From Enterobacteriaceae bacterium 89 (GTDB lineage Bacteria; Pseudomonadota; Gammaproteobacteria; Enterobacterales; Enterobacteriaceae), in assembly GCA_014156375.1 (NCBI GenBank), contig RQJH01000005.1:62001-126000 (forward strand): 64,000 nt of DNA, in the 5' to 3' direction. Below, piece by piece: positions 23,834 to 35,089 of the stretch; positions within the stretch are counted from its first letter, which is position 1, and every line of letters starts with the position of its first letter. The translations under genes and the position numbers were made by a program. Under the pieces are notes generated by a model. The model was not told the DNA's origin. It saw nothing but the letters and a program-made list of their open reading frames with translations, and did not search any database.

Positions 23834-24385
23834 ATGCAAACGAAAAAAAGTGAAATCTGGGTAGGTGTTTTTCTGTTGGTGGCATTTCTGGCGGCGCTGT
23901 TTATCTGCCTGAAAGCAGCCGATGTCACTTCCCTGCGTACCGAACCGACTTACCAGGTTTACGCCACCTTCGATAACATCGGTGGCCTGAAAGCCAGCTC
24001 GCCTGTGCGCATCGGTGGCGTAGTGATTGGCCGGGTGGCGGACATCACGCTGGATCCGAAAACCTATCTGCCAAAAGTAACGCTGGATATCGAAGAGAAG
24101 TACAACCAGATCCCGGACACCAGCTCGCTTGCGATCCGCACTTCCGGCCTGCTGGGAGAACAGTATCTGGCGCTGAACGTGGGCTTTGACGATCCGGAAA
24201 TGGGGACGTCTATGCTTAAGGAAGGCAGCACCATCCAGGATACGAAGTCAGCCATGGTTCTTGAAGATCTGATTGGTCAGTTCCTTTACAGCAGTAAAGG
24301 TGGCGACAATAAGACAACCGGCGATGCACAAACCCCGGCAGCGGACCATACTGACACTGCAGCGCCGGCAGGAACGACGCACTAA
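23834..24385 (+). CDS. mlaD: MCE-domain lipid transport protein MlaD
   Basis: 183 residues: one N-terminal helix (about 8-28) and an MCE domain (about 40-118) that forms the hexameric periplasmic ring on MlaE, with a hydrophilic Ala/Pro/Thr-rich tail from about 150. The MCE core reads NIGGLKASSPVRIGGVVIGR (20 residues). Starts four bases after mlaE. Confidence 0.95.
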   Translation: MQTKKSEIWVGVFLLVAFLAALFICLKAADVTSLRTEPTYQVYATFDNIGGLKASSPVRIGGVVIGRVADITLDPKTYLPKVTLDIEEKYNQIPDTSSLAIRTSGLLGEQYLALNVGFDDPEMGTSMLKEGSTIQDTKSAMVLEDLIGQFLYSSKGGDNKTTGDAQTPAADHTDTAAPAGTTH

Positions 24386-24403
24386 TTTCAGGAGAATGAA
24401 ACC

Positions 24404-25039
24404 ATGTTTAAACGCTTACTTATGGTAGCTATGCTGGTCATTGCCCCGCTGACATCGGCATGGGCGGTCGACCAGTCCAACCCTTACACCCTGATGAATG
24501 AAGCGGCGCAGAAGACCTTCGACCGTCTCAAAAACGAGCAGCCAAAAATTCGGGCCAATCCGGATTACCTGCGTCAGGTTGTGGACCAGGAACTGCTGCC
24601 GTATGTGCAGGTGAAATATGCCGGTGCGCTGGTTCTGGGTCGTTACTATCGTGATGCAACGCCGGCTCAGCGTGATGCGTACTTCGCCGCGTTTCATGAA
24701 TACCTGAAGCAGGCCTACGGCCAGGCGCTGGCGATGTACCACGGTCAGACCTACCAGATTGCTCCTGAGAAGCCACTGGGCGATGCGACAATTGTGCCAA
24801 TCCGCGTAACCATCATGGATCCGAACGGTCGCCCGCCTGTGCGTCTTGACTTCCAGTGGCGTAAAAATACCCAAACCGGCAACTGGCAGGCGTTTGACAT
24901 GATTGCGGAAGGCGTCAGCATGATCACCACCAAACAAAACGAGTGGAGCGACCTGCTGCGTACGAAAGGCATTGATGGTCTTACCGCAGAGCTGCAGTCC
25001 ATTTCAAAACAGCCTATTACTCTGGAACAGAAAAAATAA
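24404..25039 (+). CDS. mlaC: Periplasmic phospholipid-binding protein MlaC
   Basis: 211 residues with a Sec signal peptide (cleaved after AWA, about residue 21). Soluble shuttle that carries a phospholipid between outer-membrane MlaA and inner-membrane MlaD. Belongs to the Ttg2D/MlaC family. AGGAGAATG precedes the ATG. The stop shares one base with the mlaB start (TAATG). Confidence 0.95.
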   Translation: MFKRLLMVAMLVIAPLTSAWAVDQSNPYTLMNEAAQKTFDRLKNEQPKIRANPDYLRQVVDQELLPYVQVKYAGALVLGRYYRDATPAQRDAYFAAFHEYLKQAYGQALAMYHGQTYQIAPEKPLGDATIVPIRVTIMDPNGRPPVRLDFQWRKNTQTGNWQAFDMIAEGVSMITTKQNEWSDLLRTKGIDGLTAELQSISKQPITLEQKK

Positions 25040-25329
25040 TGTCAGGATCGCTGCGCTGGACGCGTGAAAATGGCTTACTCCGGCTGGAAGGGGAACTGGA
25101 TCAGGATTTTCTGGTGCCTCTCTGGGATGCGCGTGAAGAAGCTACGCAACAGGTGGACACCATCGACCTTAGTGCGGTGAGCAGAGTGGATTCGGCAGGC
25201 GTTGCCCTGCTTGTCCATCTGATAGCCCATATTCGCCGCCAGGGTCGCCAGGTGAAGCTGGTGGGGGTGAGTGAAAAAATGAATACCCTGGTTCAGCTTT
25301 ACAATCTGCCGCCTGACCTGATCCCGTAA
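25039..25329 (+). CDS. mlaB: STAS-domain protein MlaB
   Basis: 96 residues, STAS fold. Binds MlaF in the cytoplasm and is needed for assembly and activity of the transporter. The family core DLSAVSRVDSAGVALLVHL (about 42-60) contains the serine-containing loop seen in anti-sigma antagonist relatives. Last gene of mlaFEDCB, followed by a clear terminator. Confidence 0.94.
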   Translation: MSGSLRWTRENGLLRLEGELDQDFLVPLWDAREEATQQVDTIDLSAVSRVDSAGVALLVHLIAHIRRQGRQVKLVGVSEKMNTLVQLYNLPPDLIP

Positions 25330-25350
25330 TCATTCAGTGCATTACTCCGA

Positions 25351-25384
25351 AAAAGCCTCTACGTTTTGTGCGTAGGGGCTTTTT
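25351..25384 (+). terminator. Terminator of mlaFEDCB
   Basis: A 13-bp stem (25351-25363 with 25371-25383, one T-G pair) runs from AAAAGCC to GGCTTTT and ends in five T. Confidence 0.9.
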
Positions 25385-25452
25385 GCCTGTTTAAGACTGC
25401 GCCACTTTCCTCTAAGATGTCGGGCTAACTCACTATCAGATGAAATTACCCC

Positions 25453-25707
25453 ATGGAAAATCATGAAATTCAGACAGTGCTGATGAACGCACTCTCCCTT
25501 CAGGAAGTCCACGTCTCTGGCGATGGCAGTCACTTTCAGGTTATTGCCGTGGGCGAACAGTTTGATGGGATGAGTCGGGTAAAGAAACAGCAGGCCGTCT
25601 ACGCGCCGTTAATGGAATACATTGCTGATAACCGCATTCATGCCCTGTCGATCAAGGCGTTTACCCCGCAAGAGTGGGCACGCGATCGCAAACTCAACGG
25701 TTTTTAA
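25453..25707 (+). CDS. ibaG: BolA-family protein IbaG
   Basis: 84 residues, BolA/IbaA fold. Acid-response protein that binds the glutaredoxin GrxD through a shared 2Fe-2S cluster. The region [14 protein letters not shown] and the helix-turn [19 protein letters not shown] are typical; the Fe-S loop histidine is in GSHF. It stands alone between the mla terminator and murA. Confidence 0.94.
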   Translation: MENHEIQTVLMNALSLQEVHVSGDGSHFQVIAVGEQFDGMSRVKKQQAVYAPLMEYIADNRIHALSIKAFTPQEWARDRKLNGF

Positions 25708-25743
25708 GCTGCGGACTCCGTCCGTGGCACAGGTGAATTTTAA

Positions 25744-27018
<1,275 letters not shown>

Positions 27019-27037
27019 CTTCGCGTCTTCAGGCATC

Positions 27038-27061
27038 CCCCCGTCTTTGATGACGCGGGGG
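27038..27061. terminator. G/C hairpin between convergent murA and sfsB
   Basis: CCCCCG (27038-27043) pairs with CGGGGG (27056-27061), and inner GTC/GAC pairing is possible. There is no T run on either side, so it is a weak intrinsic terminator at best. Confidence 0.4.
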
Positions 27062-27074
27062 CTGCTTATCTGAT

Positions 27075-27356
27075 TTACTCGTCTTTCTCTTCTTCCTTCG
27101 GATTTCTGATGTGCAGCGTCCGGTCAATAAACTCGTGCGTCACGGGATCGTGATAACGTGAAGGCCAGATGATCCAGGGCTTAGTGCCCAATGCTGTGGC
27201 AATAATCACTTCCCCCTTTGGCCATGGGCGGGTGAGGGCATTGGCAAGCGTTGATGAACTCAGGCCATTATTACGTGATTCTGCGGCCAGCGACGTTCCT
27301 TTCTTACGCAATCCGGCAATGATATCGGCAGGATGCCAGTCGATAAATTTATCCAT
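27075..27356 (-). CDS. sfsB: Ner-like DNA-binding regulator SfsB
   Basis: 93 residues, winged HTH protein related to the Ner repressor of phage Mu (SfsB/Nlp). In E. coli it affects maltose gene expression when overproduced; its normal target is unknown. The HTH part reads GLRKKGTSLAAESRNNGLS (about 16-34), followed by STLANALTRPWPKGEVIIA. Acidic C-terminus (KEEEKDE). Convergent with murA. Confidence 0.9.
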   Translation of the reverse strand: MDKFIDWHPADIIAGLRKKGTSLAAESRNNGLSSSTLANALTRPWPKGEVIIATALGTKPWIIWPSRYHDPVTHEFIDRTLHIRNPKEEEKDE

Positions 27357-27489
27357 ACTTTCTCCCTGATGATGAGTAAACCGTCACGCTAAGGTGACGC
27401 GTCTACTATACGCCGAATTCAAGTATGTTCTAAAAAGTTCAAGTAAAAGCAGGCAATATTCGGATTACATTAAGGTCGGCAAAATCAGG

Positions 27490-27518
27490 GGAGCAAAAGC
27501 TCCCGCATAGCGCGGGAG
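27490..27518 (-). terminator. Terminator of ispB
   Basis: Minus-strand stem CTCCCGC/GCGGGAG (27500-27506 with 27512-27518, loop of five), followed by CTTTTGCTCC. The T tract is short. Confidence 0.6.
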
Positions 27519-27522
27519 ACGA

Positions 27523-28494
27523 TTAGTGATCGCGTTGAACGGCGATATGAGCCAGCGCTATCAGCGCTTCGCGTGAAGGAGTGTCTGGGAGGGAATGCAG
27601 GGCAGCGATCGCTTTATCTGCTTCTTCTTCGGCGCGTTGACGGGTCCATTCCAGGGAGCCACAGGCGGCCATTGTCTCCAGGACGGGTTCAAGTAAATGT
27701 CGCCCGTTGCCTTCTTCAATTGCCTTGCGGATCATGGCCGATTGTTCAGCGGTACCATTGCGCATTGCATGAAGCAGAGGAAGCGTAGGCTTGCCCTCAT
27801 TCAGGTCGTCACCCACATTTTTGCCCAGCGTTTCACCATCGGCGCTGTAATCAAGCAGGTCGTCAATCAGTTGGAAGGCGGTACCGAGATAGCGGCCGTA
27901 GTCCTGCAGCCCTTTCTCTTGTTCTGCTGTACATCCGGCAAGCATGCCTGAACACTGCGCGGCAGCTTCAAACAGACGGGCTGTTTTGCTGTAGATAACG
28001 CGCATGTAGCTTTCTTCAGTAATGTTCGGGTCGTTGACGTTCATCAGCTGAAGCACTTCGCCTTCGGCAATCACGTTAACGGCTTCGGACATGACTTCGA
28101 GGATTTTCAGGGAACCCAGGCTCGTCATCATCTGAAACGCGCGGGTGTAGATGAAGTCACCGACCAGTACGCTTGCGGCATTGCCAAAAGCGGCGTTGGC
28201 CGTAGCCTTTCCGCGACGCATATCTGATTCATCCACAACGTCGTCATGGAGCAGGGTAGCGGTATGGATAAACTCAATCAGCGCAGCAATAGTGACGTGT
28301 GCGTTACCCTCATAGCCAACAGCACGTGCGGCCAGAACGGCGATCATAGGGCGAATGCGTTTGCCACCGCCGCTGACAATATAATACCCAAGCTGGTTAA
28401 TCAGCTGGACGTCAGAGTTGAGTTGCTCAAGGATTGCCGCATTGACACCCGCCATATCTTGCGCGGTTAACTCATTGATTTTTTCTAAATTCAT
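27523..28494 (-). CDS. ispB: Octaprenyl diphosphate synthase
   Basis: 323 residues, trans-prenyltransferase. Makes the C40 side chain of ubiquinone-8 and menaquinone-8. First aspartate-rich motif LLHDDVVDESDMRRG (about 81-95) and second LIDDLLDYSAD (about 208-218) are intact. It is divergent from rplU. In this window it supplies the tail for the quinones that ArcB senses and that UbiUVT help make. Confidence 0.96.
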   Translation of the reverse strand: MNLEKINELTAQDMAGVNAAILEQLNSDVQLINQLGYYIVSGGGKRIRPMIAVLAARAVGYEGNAHVTIAALIEFIHTATLLHDDVVDESDMRRGKATANAAFGNAASVLVGDFIYTRAFQMMTSLGSLKILEVMSEAVNVIAEGEVLQLMNVNDPNITEESYMRVIYSKTARLFEAAAQCSGMLAGCTAEQEKGLQDYGRYLGTAFQLIDDLLDYSADGETLGKNVGDDLNEGKPTLPLLHAMRNGTAEQSAMIRKAIEEGNGRHLLEPVLETMAACGSLEWTRQRAEEEADKAIAALHSLPDTPSREALIALAHIAVQRDH

Positions 28495-28650
28495 CGCAAA
28501 AGCCGGGCTTAATGTCCTGTTTACCGCTTATCATAAGGGATAACGAAGAGTTTGGGTTATCATTGTAGACCCGATTGTACTGAAAAAACGGCGCAGATAA
28601 ACGTTACCGTGCGGGTTGTGTTTTTTTTCTGCATGGATTGATGATCGCTC

Positions 28651-28679
28651 TTGTCAAAGGCTCTCGTTTTGCGTAATAT
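28651..28679 (+). promoter_or_regulatory. Promoter of rplU-rpmA
   Basis: TTGTCA (28651-28656), 17-bp spacer, TAATAT (28674-28679), then a G/C-rich CGCGCCC discriminator, the feature of stringently controlled ribosomal protein promoters. The start would be near 28686, giving a 65-nt leader. Confidence 0.75.
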
Positions 28680-28705
28680 TCGCGCCCTATTGTGAATATT
28701 TATAG

Positions 28706-29062
<357 letters not shown>

Positions 29063-29081
29063 GACCTGAGGAGTAGATTAA

Positions 29082-29339
<258 letters not shown>

Positions 29340-29362
29340 GTTTTTCGGTCCGGTAACGGATG

Positions 29363-29392
29363 AAAGCCCCGCAACGTGTTGCGGGGCTTTTT
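29363..29392 (+). terminator. Terminator after rpmA
   Basis: A 13-bp stem, AAAGCCCCGCAAC with its exact complement (29363-29375/29378-29390), then further T. It may be partial, since yhbE and obgE follow on the same strand. Confidence 0.9.
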
Positions 29393-29432
29393 ACATTAGA
29401 AGTCCGGAAAAATTCTGACAGGGATAACGGGC

Positions 29433-30398
29433 ATGAAGCAGCAGGCGGGCATTGGCATCGTTCTGGCCCTTACCACCGCAATGTGTTGGGGCGCATTACC
29501 CATTGCCATGAAGCAGGTGCTGGAAGTGATGGAGCCGCCCACGGTGGTGTTTTATCGCTTCCTGATGGCCAGCATCGGCCTGGGATCAATCCTGGCGATT
29601 AAAGGCAAGCTGCCGCCGCTGACGCTGTTCCGTAATCCTCGCTGGCTGGTGCTGCTAGCCATCGCCACCGGTGGATTATTTGGCAACTTCATCCTGTTCA
29701 GCTCGTCCCTGCAGTATCTGAGCCCAACGGCTTCACAGGTGATAGGTCAACTTTCACCGGTAGGCATGATGATTGCCAGCGTCTTCATTCTGAAAGAGAA
29801 GATGCGCGGCACGCAGATTATTGGCGCCATCATGCTGCTCTGTGGACTGGTGATGTTTTTTAATACCAGCCTGGTGGAGATTTTTACCCGGCTGACGGAC
29901 TACACCTGGGGCGTCATTTTTGGCGTCGGGGCGGCGACGGTGTGGGTCAGCTACGGCGTCGCACAAAAGGTGTTATTACGCCAGCTGGCGTCACAGCAGA
30001 TCCTGTTTTTGCTGTACACTTTATGTACGTTAGCGTTACTGCCGCTGGCAAAACCTGGCGTGATTTCCCAGCTAAGCGACTGGCAGCTTGCCTGTCTGGT
30101 TTTCTGTGGATTGAACACCCTGGTAGGCTACGGAGCGCTGGCTGAGGCCATGGCGCGCTGGCAGGCGGCGCAGGTGAGTGCGTTAATCACGCTTACCCCG
30201 CTGTTTACGCTGCTATTTTCAGATTTGTTATCTATGGCCTGGCCCGATTTCTTCGCCAGACCGATGTTAAACCTGTTGGGTTATCTCGGTGCGTTTGTCG
30301 TGGTTGCGGGCGCGATGTATTCCGCCATTGGTCATCGTCTATGGGGACGATGGCGTCAGCGTGAAGTGGCTCTGCCGCTCCCCCGCTCAGGCGAATGA
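29433..30398 (+). CDS. yhbE: YhbE, EamA/DMT-family inner-membrane transporter
   Basis: 321 residues with ten predicted helices in two EamA repeats (about 8-142 and 155-300), drug/metabolite transporter superfamily. The substrate is unknown. It sits between rpmA and obgE throughout enterobacteria, but no functional tie is established. The C-terminus (WRQREVALPLPRSGE) is hydrophilic and variable. Ends 15 bases before obgE. Confidence 0.92.
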   Translation: MKQQAGIGIVLALTTAMCWGALPIAMKQVLEVMEPPTVVFYRFLMASIGLGSILAIKGKLPPLTLFRNPRWLVLLAIATGGLFGNFILFSSSLQYLSPTASQVIGQLSPVGMMIASVFILKEKMRGTQIIGAIMLLCGLVMFFNTSLVEIFTRLTDYTWGVIFGVGAATVWVSYGVAQKVLLRQLASQQILFLLYTLCTLALLPLAKPGVISQLSDWQLACLVFCGLNTLVGYGALAEAMARWQAAQVSALITLTPLFTLLFSDLLSMAWPDFFARPMLNLLGYLGAFVVVAGAMYSAIGHRLWGRWRQREVALPLPRSGE

Positions 30399-31586
<1,188 letters not shown>

Positions 31587-31606
31587 GCTACTGTTCGCCC
31601 AATAAG

Positions 31607-31632
31607 AAAAGGCTCCCATCGGGAGCCTTTTT
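31607..31632. terminator. Bidirectional terminator between obgE and dacB
   Basis: Stem AAAAGGCTCCC/GGGAGCCTTTT (31607-31617 with 31621-31631, loop ATC), with T on the plus strand and A/T on the other, serving both convergent genes. Confidence 0.9.
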
Positions 31633-31636
31633 GCTG

Positions 31637-33070
31637 TCAGTTGTTCTGGTAGATATCCTTGTACAACCGGCTCTCGAAGCGCACAAGCGGAATGCGACGG
31701 TTTTTCTGGTCCGCAGGTTCGACGGCGTAACCAGACAGATACTGCACAAACGCCATACGCTGACCGCTGGCGGTGGTGATGAAGCCTGCCAGGTTATAAA
31801 CGCCCTGCAGCGAGCCTGTTTTTGCCGATACTTTCCCATCCACACCAGCCTGGTGCAGACCCGCGCGGTATTGCAGTGAGCCATCATAACCGGCTAAAGG
31901 CAGCATCGAAATAAAGTCCAGCTCTTTGTCATGCTGGGCGATGTACTGAAGCACCTGCATCATGGTCGCAGGGGCGATCAGGTTGTGGCGTGATAAGCCT
32001 GAGCCATCGGCAATAATCGTGTTGCCGAAATCGACACCCGCCTGCTGGCGCAGGATCTGGCGGACGGCATCGGATCCTGCTCGCCACGTACCGGGCACGC
32101 CAAAACGTGCGTGTCCGATAGTACGGAACACGGTGTCGGCGATCATGTTGTCGGATTTTTTCAGCATGATCTTCAGCAGATCGTGCAGCGGCGCGGACTG
32201 TTTGCTGGCGAGTACCGTTCCCGGTTCATTTGCTAACGTCTGGCGCAGCAGTGTGCCTGTGTAGGTAATCCCTGCCTGCTTCAGCTCATCTTTCAGGATC
32301 GCTCCGGCATAGGCCGCTCCGTCCTGAATAGCGAAAGCCAGCGGTAGTGGTTCTGAACGCTGTGGCAAACAGCCGGTCAGGGTGTAGCGGTTCAAATCGC
32401 CCGGCACCACATCGAGTTCGCAATACTGCGCTTCGCTGGAGCCGCGTTGCAGCGTGCGAACCTGGCTAAACATGGTCACCGGATAGTAGGAAGCCACACG
32501 AATGAACGCCAGGTCACCGGGTTTTTGGGCGCTGTAGAGTGAAATGGAAAAACAGTTACGGTCGACGATAGCGGCGGCTGGCGGCGCGCTAAAACATTGC
32601 GTGAGATCGTTCCACGGCCAGCCAGGCGCTTTGTCATGGCTCGCAAAAACTGAGGTGTCGATCAGCAGATTGCCTTCAATTTGCTGCACGCCAGATTTTT
32701 TAAGAACCGCCACCATATTGCGAATATCCTGGCGTTTTAGCGTCGGATCGCCGCCAAATCGTGCAATAAGATCGCCTTTCAGGATCCCGCTATCCACGCT
32801 ACCTTTCGTTTCCAGTGTGGTGGTAAAGCGGAAGTCTGGCCCCAGCTGTAGCAACGCGGCAAGGGCCGTGATGACCTTCTGGGTACTGGCCGGCAGCGCC
32901 ATCTGCTGGCTGTGATAGTCAATCTCTGGCGTCGTTGCGCCAATTTTCTGAACCATGAGAGCCAGATTGGCGCCCGCAGGAAGCTGAGTGACGTACTCTT
33001 CCACGTTCGCGGCCTGGACGCTAAAAGCTAAACTGGCAGTCAATCCGATGATAAATCTGGAAAATCGCAT
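31637..33070 (-). CDS. dacB: D-alanyl-D-alanine carboxypeptidase/endopeptidase PBP4
   Basis: 477 residues with a signal peptide (about 1-20, cleavage after VQA). Periplasmic low-molecular-mass class C PBP that trims and opens peptide cross-links. Active-site motifs: S62xxK in PASTQKVI, SDN in KKSDNMIAD (about 305), and KTG in SAKTGSL (about 416). Loss of PBP4 induces AmpC in some relatives. Convergent with obgE. Confidence 0.96.
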   Translation of the reverse strand: MRFSRFIIGLTASLAFSVQAANVEEYVTQLPAGANLALMVQKIGATTPEIDYHSQQMALPASTQKVITALAALLQLGPDFRFTTTLETKGSVDSGILKGDLIARFGGDPTLKRQDIRNMVAVLKKSGVQQIEGNLLIDTSVFASHDKAPGWPWNDLTQCFSAPPAAAIVDRNCFSISLYSAQKPGDLAFIRVASYYPVTMFSQVRTLQRGSSEAQYCELDVVPGDLNRYTLTGCLPQRSEPLPLAFAIQDGAAYAGAILKDELKQAGITYTGTLLRQTLANEPGTVLASKQSAPLHDLLKIMLKKSDNMIADTVFRTIGHARFGVPGTWRAGSDAVRQILRQQAGVDFGNTIIADGSGLSRHNLIAPATMMQVLQYIAQHDKELDFISMLPLAGYDGSLQYRAGLHQAGVDGKVSAKTGSLQGVYNLAGFITTASGQRMAFVQYLSGYAVEPADQKNRRIPLVRFESRLYKDIYQNN

Positions 33071-33135
33071 AATCTCGCGCTAACAACCTGGAAACAAGCC
33101 GTCATACTACGGCGCAAAGCCCTGTAAAGTAAACG

Positions 33136-33225
33136 ATGACCCATAGTGAACTTCAGGGTAAAATGCCTATCAAACAGAAAAATTGCCGCTGGCCTGGAAA
33201 TTTGTTCCGGGTCAGTATTCTTTTT
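33136..33225 (+). promoter_or_regulatory. greA promoter and leader hairpin (GraL-like)
   Basis: ATGACC (33136-33141), 17 bp, TAAAAT (33159-33164) form a plausible promoter. The transcript would soon meet the stem CCTGGAA/TTCCGGG (33193-33199 with 33205-33211) followed by a T-rich tract. In E. coli the greA leader ends early at such a site and yields the small GraL RNAs. The match here is by position and structure only. Confidence 0.5.
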
Positions 33226-33317
33226 GCTTTTCTCCGGACAGCCAGGGTGGCTGCCAAAGGAAAGCGTTGGGCTGTAGCGCAAGCTGGCCTGAAGGAATGA
33301 TAGAAGAGGTATAACTC

Positions 33318-33794
33318 ATGCAAGCTATTCCGATGACCTTACGTGGTGCTGATAAACTGCGCGAAGAACTGGAGTACCTGAAATCCGTTCGCCGTCCTGA
33401 AATCATTGCGTCGATTGCGGAAGCCCGCGAACACGGCGATCTGAAAGAGAACGCCGAATACCACGCCGCTCGTGAGCAGCAGGGCTTCTGTGAAGGCCGC
33501 ATCAAGGATATTGAAGCCAAGCTTTCCAACGCTCAGGTTATCGACATCACCAAAATGCCAAACACCGGTCGTGTGATTTTCGGTGCCACCGTGCAGGTGC
33601 TGAATCTGGATAACGACGAAGAAACCAGCTGGCGTATCGTGGGTGACGATGAGGCGGACTTTAAGCAGAACCTGATTTCTGTGAACTCCCCGATTGCTCG
33701 TGGCCTGATTGGCAAAGAGCAGGACGACGTCGTCACCATCCAAACGCCTGGCGGCGAAGTGGAATACGAAATCATCAAGGTGGATTACCTGTAA
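33318..33794 (+). CDS. greA: Transcript cleavage factor GreA
   Basis: 158 residues. Enters the RNA polymerase secondary channel and stimulates cleavage of backtracked RNA. The N-terminal coiled coil (about 10-75) has the acidic tip residues in [13 protein letters not shown] (D41/E44), and the C-terminal FKBP-like domain follows. AGAGG with good spacing precedes the ATG. Confidence 0.97.
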   Translation: MQAIPMTLRGADKLREELEYLKSVRRPEIIASIAEAREHGDLKENAEYHAAREQQGFCEGRIKDIEAKLSNAQVIDITKMPNTGRVIFGATVQVLNLDNDEETSWRIVGDDEADFKQNLISVNSPIARGLIGKEQDDVVTIQTPGGEVEYEIIKVDYL

Positions 33795-33826
33795 TCCGCG
33801 GATGTTGTCGCAATGTAAAGATAAGA

Positions 33827-33850
33827 AAAAGGCCGCATAGCGGCCTTTTA
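33827..33850. terminator. Terminator between greA and yhbY
   Basis: AAAAGGCCGC/GCGGCCTTTT (33827-33836 with 33840-33849, loop ATA), with A and T runs on both sides, so it can act for both converging genes. Confidence 0.9.
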
Positions 33851-33935
33851 TCAACGTTAAGAGCGTGGCATTTTGCTCACCTGCCCGCAGAAACCCCTCG
33901 TTTTACACATCAAATGTGTTCAATTCAGGTTACTC

Positions 33936-34229
33936 TTAACGTGGCAGCGAGATTTTACGCTCTGCTGTTGGGCGATACAGAACCAGCGTTTTACCGATGA
34001 CCTGTACATTACAGGCGCCGGTTTCGCGAACGATAGCTTCCACGATCAGATTCTTAGTCTCGCGATCTTCCGAGGCGATTTTCACCTTGATCAGCTCGTG
34101 GTGGCCTAACGCTTGTTCAATCTCGGCCAGTACCCCTTCGGTCAAACCATTGTTGCCAAGCATAACTACCGGCTTGAGCGGATGTGCCAGACCTTTCAGG
34201 TGCTGTTTTTGTTTAGTACTCAGATTCAT
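33936..34229 (-). CDS. yhbY: RNA-binding protein YhbY
   Basis: 97 residues, CRM domain (chloroplast RNA splicing and ribosome maturation). Associates with pre-50S particles in E. coli. The loop motif GNNGLTEGV (about 25-33; family GxxG type) and the basic N-terminus (STKQKQHLKGLAHPLKP) are clear. The start at 34229 is chosen over one 57 bases upstream, since it gives the family length. Divergent from rlmE. Confidence 0.93.
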   Translation of the reverse strand: MNLSTKQKQHLKGLAHPLKPVVMLGNNGLTEGVLAEIEQALGHHELIKVKIASEDRETKNLIVEAIVRETGACNVQVIGKTLVLYRPTAERKISLPR

Positions 34230-34354
34230 CGTATATTTTTGCTTAGGTTGGGATTGAAAACGGTTCATTCTACCGCCATCTCTCAACTATCGCCAAATCG
34301 GCCGTTAAAATTTACTCAGCCGGGTACGATGAACTGCCCCAACGGGAATGTTAA

Positions 34355-34984
34355 ATGACAGGTAAAAAGCGTTCTGCCAGCTCCAGCCGCTGGCTCCAGG
34401 AACACTTTAGCGATAAATATGTTTTGCAGGCACAGAAAAAGGGGTTGCGTTCCCGTGCCTGGTTTAAACTTGATGAAATACAGCAAAGTGACAAACTTTT
34501 CAGACCGGGGATGACGGTGGTCGACCTCGGTGCAGCGCCCGGCGGATGGTCGCAATATGCGGTGACGCAGATTGGCAGCGGCGGTCGCATCATCGCTTGC
34601 GATCTTTTACCGATGGATCCAATCGTTGGTGTGGACTTCCTTCAGGGCGATTTTCGTGATGAATTAGTGCTGAAAGCGTTACTGGAACGCGTAGGCGACA
34701 GTAAAGTCCAGGTTGTGATGTCCGATATGGCTCCAAACATGTGCGGAACACCGGCGGTGGATATTCCCCGCGGCATGTATCTGGTAGAGCTGGCGCTTGA
34801 AATGTGTCGTGATGTTTTGGCACCGGGCGGCAGTTTTTTAGTGAAGGTGTTTCAGGGCGAAGGTTTCGAGGAGTACCTTAAGGAAATTCGCTCCCTGTTT
34901 ACGAAAGTTAAAGTTCGTAAGCCGGACTCTTCCCGCGCCCGTTCGCGTGAAGTGTACATTGTAGCGACCGGGCGAAAACCATAA
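34355..34984 (+). CDS. rlmE: 23S rRNA 2'-O-methyltransferase (U2552)
   Basis: 209 residues, heat-shock methyltransferase FtsJ/RrmJ. The catalytic tetrad K38, D124, K164, E199 was checked codon by codon and is intact. SAM motif [14 protein letters not shown] lies at about 55-68. Precedes ftsH by 105 bases; in E. coli the two form a sigma-32-dependent operon. Confidence 0.97.
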   Translation: MTGKKRSASSSRWLQEHFSDKYVLQAQKKGLRSRAWFKLDEIQQSDKLFRPGMTVVDLGAAPGGWSQYAVTQIGSGGRIIACDLLPMDPIVGVDFLQGDFRDELVLKALLERVGDSKVQVVMSDMAPNMCGTPAVDIPRGMYLVELALEMCRDVLAPGGSFLVKVFQGEGFEEYLKEIRSLFTKVKVRKPDSSRARSREVYIVATGRKP

Positions 34985-35089
34985 CCTGACAATTTTGCAC
35001 CAATGCCTTGATGGCGATGGTAGGAATTGAAACGGATATAGAGTAACCTGACGCTGTTATTAACATAGTTGTAATAAGAGGTTAATCCC

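Noticed and set aside
34985..35089. Sigma-32 promoter directly before ftsH
   Set aside because: CTTGATGG and TTGAAACGG are suggestive but no matching -10 of the CCCCATNT type lies at 13-15 bp.
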